This document shows, in pieces, positions 9,001-12,944 of a stretch of DNA of 13,135 bases. The notes under the pieces are model-generated. The model saw only the letters and a program-made list of their open reading frames with translations, was not told the origin of the DNA and did not search any database. Both the position numbers and the translations under genes were made by a program. Numbering within the stretch: position 1 is the stretch's first letter; every line of letters starts with the position of its first letter. This DNA is from an uncultured Ruminococcus sp. (GTDB taxonomy: Bacteria; Bacillota; Clostridia; Oscillospirales; Ruminococcaceae), in the NCBI GenBank assembly GCA_947174965.1, contig CAMWKY010000027.1, positions 1 through 13,135 of the forward strand, written 5' to 3'.

Positions 9001-10311
9001 TGAGAATACTGCACTCATTTTTTCTTCTATGCTTCTGTCACCGGAACTAAGACTATTTCCCTCATCACTGTGCTGTCCGAGTAAAACATTTTCGCCTGTT
9101 CCCATTTCAGCACTTCCTCGAAGTCCGTCGGACGTGGATTCTCCTGTGCGAACTGGTCGTCCAGTAAGTCCCTGTACTCCTGTGCGTTCTTCTCCACTGA
9201 ACGAGCCACTGTCAGATACCTGTGATACAGCTTCATTTCCTCTACCAGATGCGGATAATTCTCCTCCATGAACGTCATCCACTTCATTCCATAAATCCCT
9301 ATCGGTTCTTCCTCCTCCGACAGTTCTGATTCTGTCAGATTCAGGCTGTAAATTCCGCATATCGGATTGAACCTGTACCAGAACTCCTGATTCCCCACCA
9401 TCTTCATTCTGTACTCCGGAAACCATCTCGTGTTCTTTCCATTCGTGATTTTTTGTGTCATTTCCCAGCCCAGTATTCCTTCCACTCTCATTGCTTTCGC
9501 TTCTATCAGGCTGTTTTCCAGTAGCTCCGGAGGTATTGACGGAAGTTCCTCGTCTGGTACGTTCTTCTGTTCTGTTGGTGTCAGTGTTTTCCATTTCTCG
9601 TAAGTCATTTTTTTCAATCCTTTCCATTGTATTTATACTCTTAGCTACCATTTCAATTTTCATAAGTGCGTCATGGGCATCTTTTGCAGCATAAGTAAGA
9701 AATGCGAGCTTCTGCGATTCAGTTTTCAGCATTTTCAGTACTGTCAGGTCGGACGGAATATTGAATTTGTTTCCGCCGATTTCAAGGCGACCTGCCATTA
9801 TAAGCTGAATTGCATTTAAATAGGATTTGCTGAACTCTTTATAGTTTTGTGGTGGAATGCCAAGTCTGGACATACAGGACGTAATATTTGACTGATTTAC
9901 AGTAGAGTTTATAACTCCGCTGATTATCGGTGTTTTTTCGGGTATTCCAAGCTTTAACTTAAATTCATTAGCATTGCTTTTATTTATCGTCCACTGATAA
10001 GGCGGTTTAGCATCTTCTATCTGTGAGAAGTCATATAAATCAGTATTTTTGCCATCCGAGTCAATAAATCGTATAGCTTCACTTCCCATTGCAACAGTGC
10101 AGTTTATTTTTGCCCATTGTTCTCTTGTTGCTATGAATTTTGCTTCTGGTCTTTGCGTAAAAAATTCAAGGGCAACGCTTGTACTATGCTTGAATACACG
10201 TCCATGAAATTTCAGAAAATCAATGTACATATTGCTGTTTTCTGTCATTTCATGGAGTTTTTCATCTCCTGCACTGCTGAAATCCTTTATAGGTGTACTA
10301 TTTTCTTCCAT
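1..10311 (-). CDS. Giant polyvalent protein: ArdC-N-like domain, accessory domains, N6-adenine methyltransferase and SNF2 helicase (C-terminus beyond the window)
   Basis: I translated this frame line by line and found no stop from 10311 to position 1, so at least 3,437 codons are present and the true end lies beyond the left edge. The start is the ATG at 10309-10311, seven bases after a perfect AGGAGG; an in-frame TGA at 10333-10335 excludes a longer product. Domain order by residue: ArdC-N-like 28-95; low-complexity linker about 232-429; charged helices 430-600; BECR/LPD3-like 600-735; a module at 858-930 repeated at 1842-1915; YodL-like 1278-1390; LPD25-like 1501-1655; DUF6908-like 1678-1800; methyltransferase 1998-2237; helicase 2718-3290; charged helical tail to the edge. 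Such fusions are typical of conjugative elements of Clostridia and presumably modify and remodel incoming DNA in the cytoplasm. Biochemical activity is inferred from motifs. It follows the PcfJ-like gene by 30 bases and contains a nested tnpV gene. Confidence 0.93.
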   Translation of the reverse strand, partial: MEENSTPIKDFSSAGDEKLHEMTENSNMYIDFLKFHGRVFKHSTSVALEFFTQRPEAKFIATREQWAKINCTVAMGSEAIRFIDSDGKNTDLYDFSQIEDAKPPYQWTINKSNANEFKLKLGIPEKTPIISGVINSTVNQSNITSCMSRLGIPPQNYKEFSKSYLNAIQLIMAGRLEIGGNKFNIPSDLTVLKMLKTESQKLAFLTYAAKDAHDALMKIEMVAKSINTMERIEKNDLREMENTDTNRTEERTRRGTSVNTSGATGKQPDRSESNESGRNTGLGNDTKNHEWKEHEMVSGVQNEDGGESGVLVQVQSDMRNLQPESDRIRTVGGGRTDRDLWNEVDDVHGGELSASGRGNEAVSQVSDSGSFSGEERTGVQGLTGRPVRTGESTSDGLRGSAEMGTGENVLLGQHSDEGNSLSSGDRSIEEKMSAVFSSDETEKASAEKADVFDEEMSDEEKLVHITSEMAEKEKYFTDLVNAPERRYDLISDTAREIQELQKTKFKLKEKIQKKPITMEDIQTLRDIRPVRKSVQNMLEHEVAQTSKLEKFLQSEMGEKSPYEQRKNNNEWRKDESKSVQIIEIQSKDLPKKINDVRQKDNIKKIERGTFLNSDTNMEIIFGKKSLDEIIAKAIQDDKRNVPVEARIAALYQMQEVVERAVCFDSQVSEYDPITSKNKSPNTLFMHQMYGVVNYKDENYLAKLSVEESYITDKENNFSGTSNRIYNLRNIKITPIEANRVFSPTVNSTNAAEDTSTSVLLISIPQLYEIVKTYDKNFFENSEAVGRGEREAELYLQAEYNDAVAETEGNNFHSEKSELLENVADSRNISKEKAEEVLQQKAEKLTVKRPVSLSERKKMLDDFAERNGLEKIQIWKKFGNYASYRIAETENGNRLFNEQLCTIGKGEVLTAEKLRKSLDEFEKSDFFIQYKKKKTESISEPEINSGSQQKYPYVSVKAGWNYDKYIAPELETRDYTVPEFNNALKKLSERWNGDEYETKSAFVTLTIHISETESFEKRLNAEYQFKTLSEHLEYETDWFDSETELRKAVEKAEKQEKTSELTDKEKAFLNYEITPFMAKSVLSWDEIESMGYILFEKGYTERYAPSKNSIYGNGLHAPELYDIVKRMHNNEDIHRELALSLLGNQHTFIDKNGNEFSVEYGKDFLTAKYENVERQVDYMELGNAFLVLINNEYNDIVHDRTMEDLQYVIPNISTENADKLIYAFDNSIMYNWQNDLQKQQKIKHSLHEVLNDEELTEKAFVSIADMKYNYKPDVKQKQTQGIYKIYQLPDDEKYHGIRFTGMKALENEGIQLNSEDYKLVYEGELPEFKGIDTLEKLYQQFNIELPEDFTGRSLSVSDVIVTEIDGEQNAYYCDTMGFTEMPQFFLIKSLSQENFESEKSADNLKIGDVIRYDGEFWRIIDIKGDFSLNLENTDKNSIMPVRSFIGNWKEQLERDDFEYIPDFDENTNNVNITDSPETKNTLPETGFTTPSEEKQAEITGQMSLFDEIVNNPKNNWRMYVIPDMRSWVDKSMENTPIEYYDTFEEAKARFDELRKYSYNNDSTINPNTDRPYSRLVLGIDRPDAAYDILHVINGQNYLIDDFTRDSKQIIDDEAKEILSKTASEIGFDTVCCYQKLENGNYKNTPDDIPFSEWENTYFDIPVSPEIKPAEKEKIKTVKHNLTNAEKLYNQFEEMFPDIVSGEHTYERYGNVGDAYEPLTVEHLGGNTYAFMTYFIQNGDLMRDPDFEFELDHKNKTLNILEYQQDGTAFGTIYQRVYDENNNPDLKLLAALEKNFMQNLKNAKNMERPLTSHTDKNGNEFNSDNEPETIEQEEPEINDKSPELREVLNEFSEKYGLGELNVEPNYYNWKLTEKFADGTDFPLGEINSPEYGKPFTSDELKIALEEFEYASNVRNQNISEIYNRQLIAERHGGVSELPKVQKNLPEITYASKPSEKISNNISAIREMIRLENAEKLGEEPYEKRSNQYNSKQNSEYRLRQYSGWGGLSQVFDERFKQHDYRRQELHSLLTPEEYAEAKASSLNAHYTPQIIIDAMYKAVKNMDLPRDAKILEPACGTGNFISRLPHSFGDAEVTGVELDSITARIAKQINRDNEKVQIINSGFENSGLANNSFDLAIGNVPFGDYNMNDPDYVQDWRIHDAFFRKALDKVASGGVVAFVTSTGTMDKSNPKIREYLATQAELIGAVRLPNNAFSDAGTGVPSDIIFLKKRENPLAAYEPKPDWCYTIPDKNGLKINSYFVQNSQMVLGEMKKTTFQDRLTCEPFEGADLEKQLNEAIKNLNAKITVTKREKAINEQRGKIEAWGKNFTFQLKDDKVYYRNGGKMEEIKCTQTEKEMIKKLCEIRDVTRKLIDLQKTSVQDSELLPIRESLNKLYDEYRAEHGELSNKSVKRLFGSDSDYPILQSLENYNKETEKVEKADIFFRRTVNPMIEINSVESAEEALQVSLDKKGKPDIPYMAILLDKSPESVFNELLEKGHIFVDPEKELPDKPFSGVVERSEYLSGNVRMKMIIVEEYAKSNPEYNRNVDALKTVIPEDIKAEEISVQMGCTWIETEDYTAFLEHLSGRKGYNSRSCNVSYSPTTGEFDVLNAKSKKDLNLNETTTYGTADLNMYQLAEKILNQRHIVVQCEKTSPKDPTKTVTRTDPKATKIALEKAKLIRAEFQKWIFADDERKAKYERKYNNIFNSIVGRNYDGSHLTFSGIANDFTLRPHQKNCVARAIYGGNTLAAHVVGAGKSAVIFTSVMKKKELGLINKACVVVPKALTEQTANEWRKVYPDAKILTVTNDDLSNETKRNLFTAKVATGSYDAVILSQEQFEKIPMSKQYRIKFMQKELDSIEDMLREKKLENHGKKDYSVKAIEKIKKQLDVKLEKLLNPKSASKAKDDLLEFEQLGFDYLVCDEAHAYKNGFVQTKMTNVAGVTTKPSGRAEDMQMKTDYFNEQLGQGHILFATGTPVSNSMTELYVMTRYLRPDLLKQAGVERFDDWAATFGNVVTKNQQTADGTLKMKTSFASFANLPELMAMYKEFADVQSAEKLNLPRPELKTGKPQIISVPATPEQKMYVRELAERAKKIEDGTVDPHEDNHLKLTSEARLIGLGNNAVKALYKKRDEELPYDFIDDKNSKVDKCIEKVAEIYERTNDTKGVQIIFSDVAVNSDNGNFSVYNYIKDELIAKGIPEDEIIFAPKSDSKERENIFRDINNSKYRVVIASTGTLGTGANIQQNLYALHHIDVPWKPSDFEQREGRILRQGNKNKEVEIFNYVTEGTLDSYLYQTVVNKARFIAQLLDNKAPARVSEDCDEKVLTYGEFQAAAEGNPDFKRRIEVSNEIVELTMLKKEYAKETAVTKEKIEKIPEEIRLKKEMLTKVQNDRKSAEKIQELALSKNDNYIVMTKEKVNEYLLKIAQAKLANPEKEIPTMNID
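442..2160 (-). other. SNF2-type helicase module of the giant protein (residues about 2718-3290)
   Basis: All main superfamily 2 motifs are present in order: a Q-type motif LRPHQK at about 2726; Walker A VVGAGKS at 2748-2754; Walker B CDEAHAYKN with DEAH at 2918-2921; motif III ATGTPVSNS at 2968-2976; then, in the second RecA fold, ASTGTLGTGANIQQN near 3226-3240 and the arginine-finger motif QREGRILRQGN at 3258-3268. The module looks enzymatically intact. In this family it sits behind the methyltransferase and probably translocates on duplex DNA to serve it; that coupling is inference. A charged helical tail (about 3300 onward) follows and runs off the left edge. Confidence 0.92.
3601..4320 (-). 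other. N6-adenine DNA methyltransferase core of the giant protein (residues about 1998-2237)
   Basis: The core opens with YSGWGGL near 1999, then LLTPEEYAEAKASSLNAHYT. Motif I for S-adenosylmethionine binding is ILEPACGTGNF (about 2068-2078). The catalytic motif reads IGNVPFG at 2135-2141, where most N6-adenine enzymes have N-P-P-Y/F. The N-V-P-F form is usual in this mobile-element family as I remember it, so it is not by itself evidence of inactivity. Downstream follow TSTGTMD and PSDIIFLKKRE. I see no separate target-recognition domain, so the sequence specificity cannot be read. Confidence 0.88.
4567..4788 (-). repeat. Internal duplicated protein module, copy 2 (giant residues about 1842-1915)
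   Basis: Reads LREVLNEFSEKYGLGEL, then YYNWKLTEKFADG, then FPLGEINSPEYGKPFTS, then DELKIALEEFE. It pairs with copy 1 at 7522-7740 over about 70 residues with the same predicted element order. It lies just before the methyltransferase core, whereas copy 1 lies about 980 residues earlier, just after the BECR-like and linker segments. Confidence 0.65.
4912..5280 (-). other. DUF6908-like domain of the giant protein (residues about 1678-1800)
   Basis: Starts at a KLYNQFEEMFP helix, followed by EPLTVEHLGGNTYAFMTYF, QNGDLMRDPDFEFELD and an alternating strand region that ends in a helix with a QNLKN tail. The QNGDLMRDPD core is a recurrent element of these giant proteins. The family name is from memory and the function is unknown. 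Confidence 0.45.
5347..5811 (-). other. LPD25-like accessory domain of the giant protein (residues about 1501-1655)
   Basis: Carries the order W-R-M-Y-V-I-P-D, then TPIEYYDTFEEAKARFDELR, then PYSRLVLGIDR and ILHVINGQNYLIDDFTRD, then EIGFDTV. I recognise this series from large polyvalent proteins of Clostridial conjugative elements, where it is usually labelled a large polyvalent protein-associated domain; the specific number 25 is from memory. No enzymatic motif is evident. Confidence 0.5.
6142..6480 (-). other. YodL-like domain of the giant protein (residues about 1278-1390)
   Basis: Begins near GIYKIYQLPDDEKYHGIRF and ends with DFTGRSLSVSDVIV followed by a YYCDTMGF element. The sequence F-x-G-x-SLSVSDV with a following Y-x-D-x-x-GF is the hallmark I associate with the YodL domain of Firmicute mobile-element proteins. 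Its biochemical role is not known. A small beta-rich segment, KIGDVIRYDGEFWRI, follows directly and may belong to the next module. Confidence 0.7.
7522..7740 (-). repeat. Internal duplicated protein module, copy 1 (giant residues about 858-930)
   Basis: Reads MLDDFAERNGLEKI, then NYASYRIAE and GNRLFNEQLCTIGKGEVL, then TAEKLRKSLDEFE. It aligns along its whole length with copy 2 at 4567-4788: leading helix with GL, a short strand, a Gly-containing strand pair, a final helix ending in EFE. The two are diverged at the protein level and are not recent DNA repeats. Function unknown. Confidence 0.65.
8107..8514 (-). other. BECR/LPD3-type nuclease-like domain of the giant protein (residues about 600-735)
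   Basis: The segment opens with RGTFLNSDTNMEIIF, continues through a long helix with a KSLDEII start, and ends in paired strands around MYGVVNYKDENYLAKLSVEE and then NRIYNLRNIKIT. This order resembles the Barnase-EndoU-ColicinE5/D-RelE-like nuclease domains found in phage and conjugative-element polyvalent proteins: a strand containing an N-x-D-T turn, a helix, then strands with an aspartate-glycine-type hairpin and a tyrosine-rich strand. Family assignment is from memory. I cannot name the catalytic residues with confidence, so nuclease activity is a hypothesis. Confidence 0.5.
9027..9608 (-). CDS. tnpV: TnpV-family transposon-encoded protein, nested in the giant gene in another frame
   Basis: This 193-residue ORF lies wholly inside the giant gene, on the same strand and in the +1 frame relative to it. 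The C-terminal half has the TnpV signature: EPIGIYG at 101-107, then a helical stretch with PHLVEEMKLYHRYL at 119-132, and an end like TVMREIVLVPV. TnpV proteins occur in Tn4451-type transposons and many Clostridial integrative elements; their function is unsettled, with an excision or DNA-binding accessory role often assumed. The first 95 residues extend beyond the usual short family and I do not recognise them. I chose the ATG at 9606-9608, which has AAAGGA nine bases upstream; an earlier TTG at 9617 directly abuts that site and would not be usable. The stop is TAG at 9029-9027. Codons use more C and G than the surrounding gene. TnpV's conserved shape contrasts with the low-complexity product of the other frame, so I take this as the older frame here. 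Confidence 0.75.
   Translation of the reverse strand: MTYEKWKTLTPTEQKNVPDEELPSIPPELLENSLIEAKAMRVEGILGWEMTQKITNGKNTRWFPEYRMKMVGNQEFWYRFNPICGIYSLNLTESELSEEEEPIGIYGMKWMTFMEENYPHLVEEMKLYHRYLTVARSVEKNAQEYRDLLDDQFAQENPRPTDFEEVLKWEQAKMFYSDSTVMREIVLVPVTEA
9618..9623 (-). promoter_or_regulatory. Ribosome binding site of the nested tnpV gene
   Basis: AAAGGA on the minus strand lies nine bases before the ATG at 9608-9606, inside the coding sequence of the giant gene. This placement supports independent initiation of tnpV and argues against the TTG at 9617, which would leave no spacer. Confidence 0.6.
10027..10230 (-). other. ArdC-N-like domain of the giant protein (residues about 28-95)
   Basis: The N-terminal part carries the pattern seen at the front of many conjugative-element giant proteins: a helix ending in FFTQRPEAKF, then a REQW segment, then a Gly-containing strand ending in AIRFID. 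ArdC-type N-terminal domains bind single-stranded DNA and occur in anti-restriction proteins carried by conjugative elements. The match is by pattern from memory and moderately divergent. Residues 95-230 are helical and I do not recognise them. Confidence 0.55.
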
Positions 10312-10318
10312 TTTATTT

Positions 10319-10324
10319 CCTCCT
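10319..10324 (-). promoter_or_regulatory. Ribosome binding site of the giant gene
   Basis: On the minus strand this reads AGGAGG, seven bases before the ATG at 10311-10309. It is the strongest Shine-Dalgarno match I saw and fixes the start. It falls in the 30-base gap after the PcfJ-like stop codon, which holds no visible terminator hairpin, so read-through from upstream is expected. Confidence 0.9.
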
Positions 10325-10341
10325 AAAAATAATCAATGTTT

Positions 10342-12117
10342 TTATTTGTTTTTTTCCTTTTCAGTTTGATTATAGTTGATTTTATGTAACAGGTCTTTTA
10401 AATCTTTCAGTAATTGCGGATTAGAAACCTGATTACAAGCTTTGTAGCATTGTGCCACCTTATAATGACCGTTCACCTGAATGATTTCAATTGTATGCCG
10501 AACGTTCTCAAATACAACAGAATAAATCATACATTTGTCTGAATTTATAATATCGGCATAACCTGCAACGCAGTTTTTCTGCAAAATACCTTCACTTACA
10601 AGTCGTTTCGGAGTTTTTATCAGCTCATAATTTTCAGGCATATTTTTTATCAGTTTTCTAAATTTAGTATCTTTTCTAATTCTGAACTTCACTGTTTTTG
10701 CCCTTTGATTTACCTGTCTTGCATTATGTTCATTTATTGTCTGATTTTGGGGCAGAAGTTTGATTTTTTTGTTATGATATTCTTCATATAATGCGTCTGA
10801 AAGCAGTCCGTCGCCATGAAAATTTCCAACTGGAATACCGTACAACGTTTCATAAAGAATGTATGTCATGACATATCTTCTTTTACCAACTTTCTTGATT
10901 TTCGGAGCATTTTTACACTGCATCGCACGGGCAAGTGCTTCATTGGTCATTCGTGGTCTGAGCTTCAGAATAAGATATGTCAGATTAGAATTTTTCCTGT
11001 TCCAGTTGCCGTTTACAGACATATGATAGTGTTTTTCAAATAATTCCTGTTTGGTTTTGTACTGTGCTGTTTCAGTTATAAGAAGCGGTAACAGCAGTCC
11101 ATCTGATGCTAAAAAATCTTCATACAAATCCCTGAAAATATATGTGTCATATTTTTTGCAAATAAAATCTATCACACTGTATGCGTTCTGTCTATCTTCA
11201 TCTGTATCACAGATACTGATTGCAAAAAACAGCTCTTTAAGCTGTGCCGGTTTGTATCTGAATCCTTTTTTTGTTTCGTACCCTGTAATAAATTCATGCG
11301 TTTGATTGCTGAAAATAAGCTGTTTTTCAGTGCTTTCCCAAGTATTTGTCTTTGCAGTTCCGTCCGGAGAGATAAGCACTTTGCTGAATGGTTTATATGT
11401 AATATATACCGCTTTCAAATCATAGTTTACATTTCTTGAAAAACCATTTGTTGTTATTTCAGTGTAATATCCATGAAAATTTATTTGCTGAATATCTTCC
11501 GGTATTCCTGCTACATTTTTCAGTGTGAAAACAGTGTGATTTCTTGCATATTTTCTGATATAATCGGTCATGTACTGGTCATCTAACTGATTATTCTGAC
11601 ATAGCGTTTCAATATCTATTCCATCAAGAAAATCCTGATAATCCGATACACAGTCAAGGCATTTTCTGATATTTTTCACAATTGAAAATATTACATATTT
11701 ATACTCAGCAAGTTTATCATGAATCTTATTTGCAAGTTTGAAAAGAGTGGCAGTATATTCATGATTGCCTATCGTCATTACAGCTTCAACATCAAAAAGA
11801 TTTCTGCATATCAAATCATTTTGAGAGAAATAACTGCAAATTTTCTCTTTTGTTGACATCTGCTTCAGTTCTTCAGCCGAAATATCCACATTGTTTCCAG
11901 TCATATACCGAATAATCAACCACATCAATTTATTATCATCAATTGAAGCGAAAATATCTACCCATTTTTCGTCCTTATTCCTGCAATGATATAACAGTGA
12001 CAATAAGTTGTTAAGCTGCTTTAAAGTCAAATCCTCTCTTGACAACGCTTTTATACAGCCGTCACTGTAGTTTCTTTTATGGGCATATTGCAGTATTTTT
12101 TCCTGTCCTTTTCTCAT
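10342..12117 (-). CDS. PcfJ-like protein
   Basis: A 591-residue protein. The C-terminal 90 residues fit the PcfJ-like domain: RLVSEGILQKNCVAGY at 505-520, a strand pair around IYSVVFENVRHTIEI, then KVAQCYKACN with Cys557 and Asn562. Many relatives have His-His-Cys or His-x-Cys at the first position; here the Cys is preceded by Asn, so one His is absent. Residues 1-400 look largely helical and I do not recognise them. PcfJ comes from the enterococcal conjugative plasmid pCF10; relatives are common in Firmicute mobile elements and phages and their function is unknown. The ATG at 12117 has an AAGGA site six bases upstream. It begins 11 bases after the 66-residue gene and ends 30 bases before the giant gene, so co-transcription with both is likely. 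Confidence 0.8.
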   Translation of the reverse strand: MRKGQEKILQYAHKRNYSDGCIKALSREDLTLKQLNNLLSLLYHCRNKDEKWVDIFASIDDNKLMWLIIRYMTGNNVDISAEELKQMSTKEKICSYFSQNDLICRNLFDVEAVMTIGNHEYTATLFKLANKIHDKLAEYKYVIFSIVKNIRKCLDCVSDYQDFLDGIDIETLCQNNQLDDQYMTDYIRKYARNHTVFTLKNVAGIPEDIQQINFHGYYTEITTNGFSRNVNYDLKAVYITYKPFSKVLISPDGTAKTNTWESTEKQLIFSNQTHEFITGYETKKGFRYKPAQLKELFFAISICDTDEDRQNAYSVIDFICKKYDTYIFRDLYEDFLASDGLLLPLLITETAQYKTKQELFEKHYHMSVNGNWNRKNSNLTYLILKLRPRMTNEALARAMQCKNAPKIKKVGKRRYVMTYILYETLYGIPVGNFHGDGLLSDALYEEYHNKKIKLLPQNQTINEHNARQVNQRAKTVKFRIRKDTKFRKLIKNMPENYELIKTPKRLVSEGILQKNCVAGYADIINSDKCMIYSVVFENVRHTIEIIQVNGHYKVAQCYKACNQVSNPQLLKDLKDLLHKINYNQTEKEKNK

Positions 12118-12128
12118 AGTATTTCCTT

Positions 12129-12329
12129 TCAGTACAGACTTTCAGGGTCAATTATCAGCAACTGAGAAAAGTCTGTTGTTTCTGTCACAGAACAAATCTC
12201 ATTTTGTGACATTTGTGCCATTCCTGAAAGTATTTCGCTTTTCGGGTCTTGTATGATAATGTCCTCCCGTTTTAATCCCAAACGCTCTATTATAGATGAT
12301 ATTTGTGAATCTGTCATTCGTTTAAGCAT
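12129..12329 (-). CDS. Small hypothetical protein (66 residues)
   Basis: I do not recognise this protein. It starts MLKRMTDSQISSIIERLG, continues with a Lys/Arg/Asp-rich stretch and ends LLIIDPESLY. The first 20 residues look helical and the middle is polar; there is no membrane segment, Cys cluster or signal peptide. The ATG at 12329 has AAAGGAG five bases upstream, a strong site; a second in-frame ATG at codon 5 lacks an equally good one. It stops with TGA, 11 bases before the PcfJ-like start. The spacing (27 bases from the phosphoesterase, 11 to pcfJ) and the strong ribosome site support a real translated gene. A regulatory or partner role to PcfJ would be guesswork. Confidence 0.7.
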   Translation of the reverse strand: MLKRMTDSQISSIIERLGLKREDIIIQDPKSEILSGMAQMSQNEICSVTETTDFSQLLIIDPESLY

Positions 12330-12356
12330 ATATACTCCTTTCTTTGCAGCATTGTA

Positions 12357-12944
12357 TTAAAATATGTTTTCCACTGAAATATCGGGAAATTTAATCAAAG
12401 CACATCTGAACACACAAACCGTTGTAGTTCCAAAGCGTTTCTTAACAGCTAATGTATGATGATGCCCGCAGATATTCAGTTTTACTTTGTTCTTCAGGTT
12501 GTAAAAATCAATTCCGAGCAAGCCTGAATGCGGTTTATCTTTGCCGAAAAACTGATACCCTGAATCATGAGAAATCAGTATATCAGCTTTTTTCAGTTCC
12601 TTACCAAGATTCAGACTTTCACGCTGTGTAAACATCGGATAATTACCATTTTTGTAGCGTATAGAACCTGAAAATCCTGCAAAGCTGTATCCGCAGTATT
12701 CAACACATTTTTTATGTATGTTCTCTGCTCCGCCAAGTTCAGGAGTATTCCAGTCATCATGATTTCCTGCAACTGCAATAAGATGTTTTTTACCAACATA
12801 TTCTTTTATCAGCTTAATTGCATTGACCGGAATATCACCGAGCAGTACACAAATATCATAATCGAGATTTTTAATTTGGCTCAATTCTTCATTTGTATAC
12901 CAGTGCAAATCTGCTATTGCAAGTATTTTCAGAGTATCACTCAT
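12357..12944 (-). CDS. Calcineurin-like metallophosphoesterase
   Basis: A 195-residue protein with the full metal-binding set of the superfamily: DLH (Asp12, His14), LLGD (Asp37), GNHD at 60-63, an isolated ISHD His (126) and GHHH at 160-163. It should bind two metal ions and hydrolyse phosphomonoesters or phosphodiesters; the substrate cannot be read from the sequence. It is short for the fold, with few insertions. I chose the ATG at 12942-12944 because its ATGA overlaps the TGA stop of the upstream zinc-ribbon gene, a classic translational-coupling arrangement; a GTG nine codons earlier (12971) is possible but would overlap that gene by 31 bases. No strong ribosome site precedes the ATG, which fits coupling. 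Small phosphoesterases are common in phages and mobile elements. Confidence 0.9.
   Translation of the reverse strand: MSDTLKILAIADLHWYTNEELSQIKNLDYDICVLLGDIPVNAIKLIKEYVGKKHLIAVAGNHDDWNTPELGGAENIHKKCVEYCGYSFAGFSGSIRYKNGNYPMFTQRESLNLGKELKKADILISHDSGYQFFGKDKPHSGLLGIDFYNLKNKVKLNICGHHHTLAVKKRFGTTTVCVFRCALIKFPDISVENIF

Noticed and set aside
8882..9271. Plus-strand open frame of 129 codons, Ser/Pro-rich
   Set aside because: It is the antisense mirror of the giant gene and tnpV; no plausible ribosome site or family match, and the composition is that expected of an antisense frame.
9027..9608. tnpV as the mark of a transposon inserted into, and breaking, the giant gene
   Set aside because: The giant frame is open straight through, with sensible sequence on both sides, and I see no terminal repeats or target duplication. 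It is an overlap, not an interruption.
9609..9617. TTG at 9617 as the start of tnpV
   Set aside because: The AAAGGA site would directly touch this codon, leaving no spacer; the ATG at 9608 has a nine-base spacer.
1..10311. Frequent TTTTCAG strings on the plus strand as a possible repeated signal
   Set aside because: On the minus strand these are CTGAAAA, the natural result of frequent Leu/Ala-Glu-Lys codons in AT-rich helical coding sequence; spacing is irregular.
10312..10341. Terminator or promoter between the PcfJ-like gene and the giant gene
   Set aside because: Only 30 bases, with a ribosome site and no inverted repeat; no pair of -35 and -10 elements fits.
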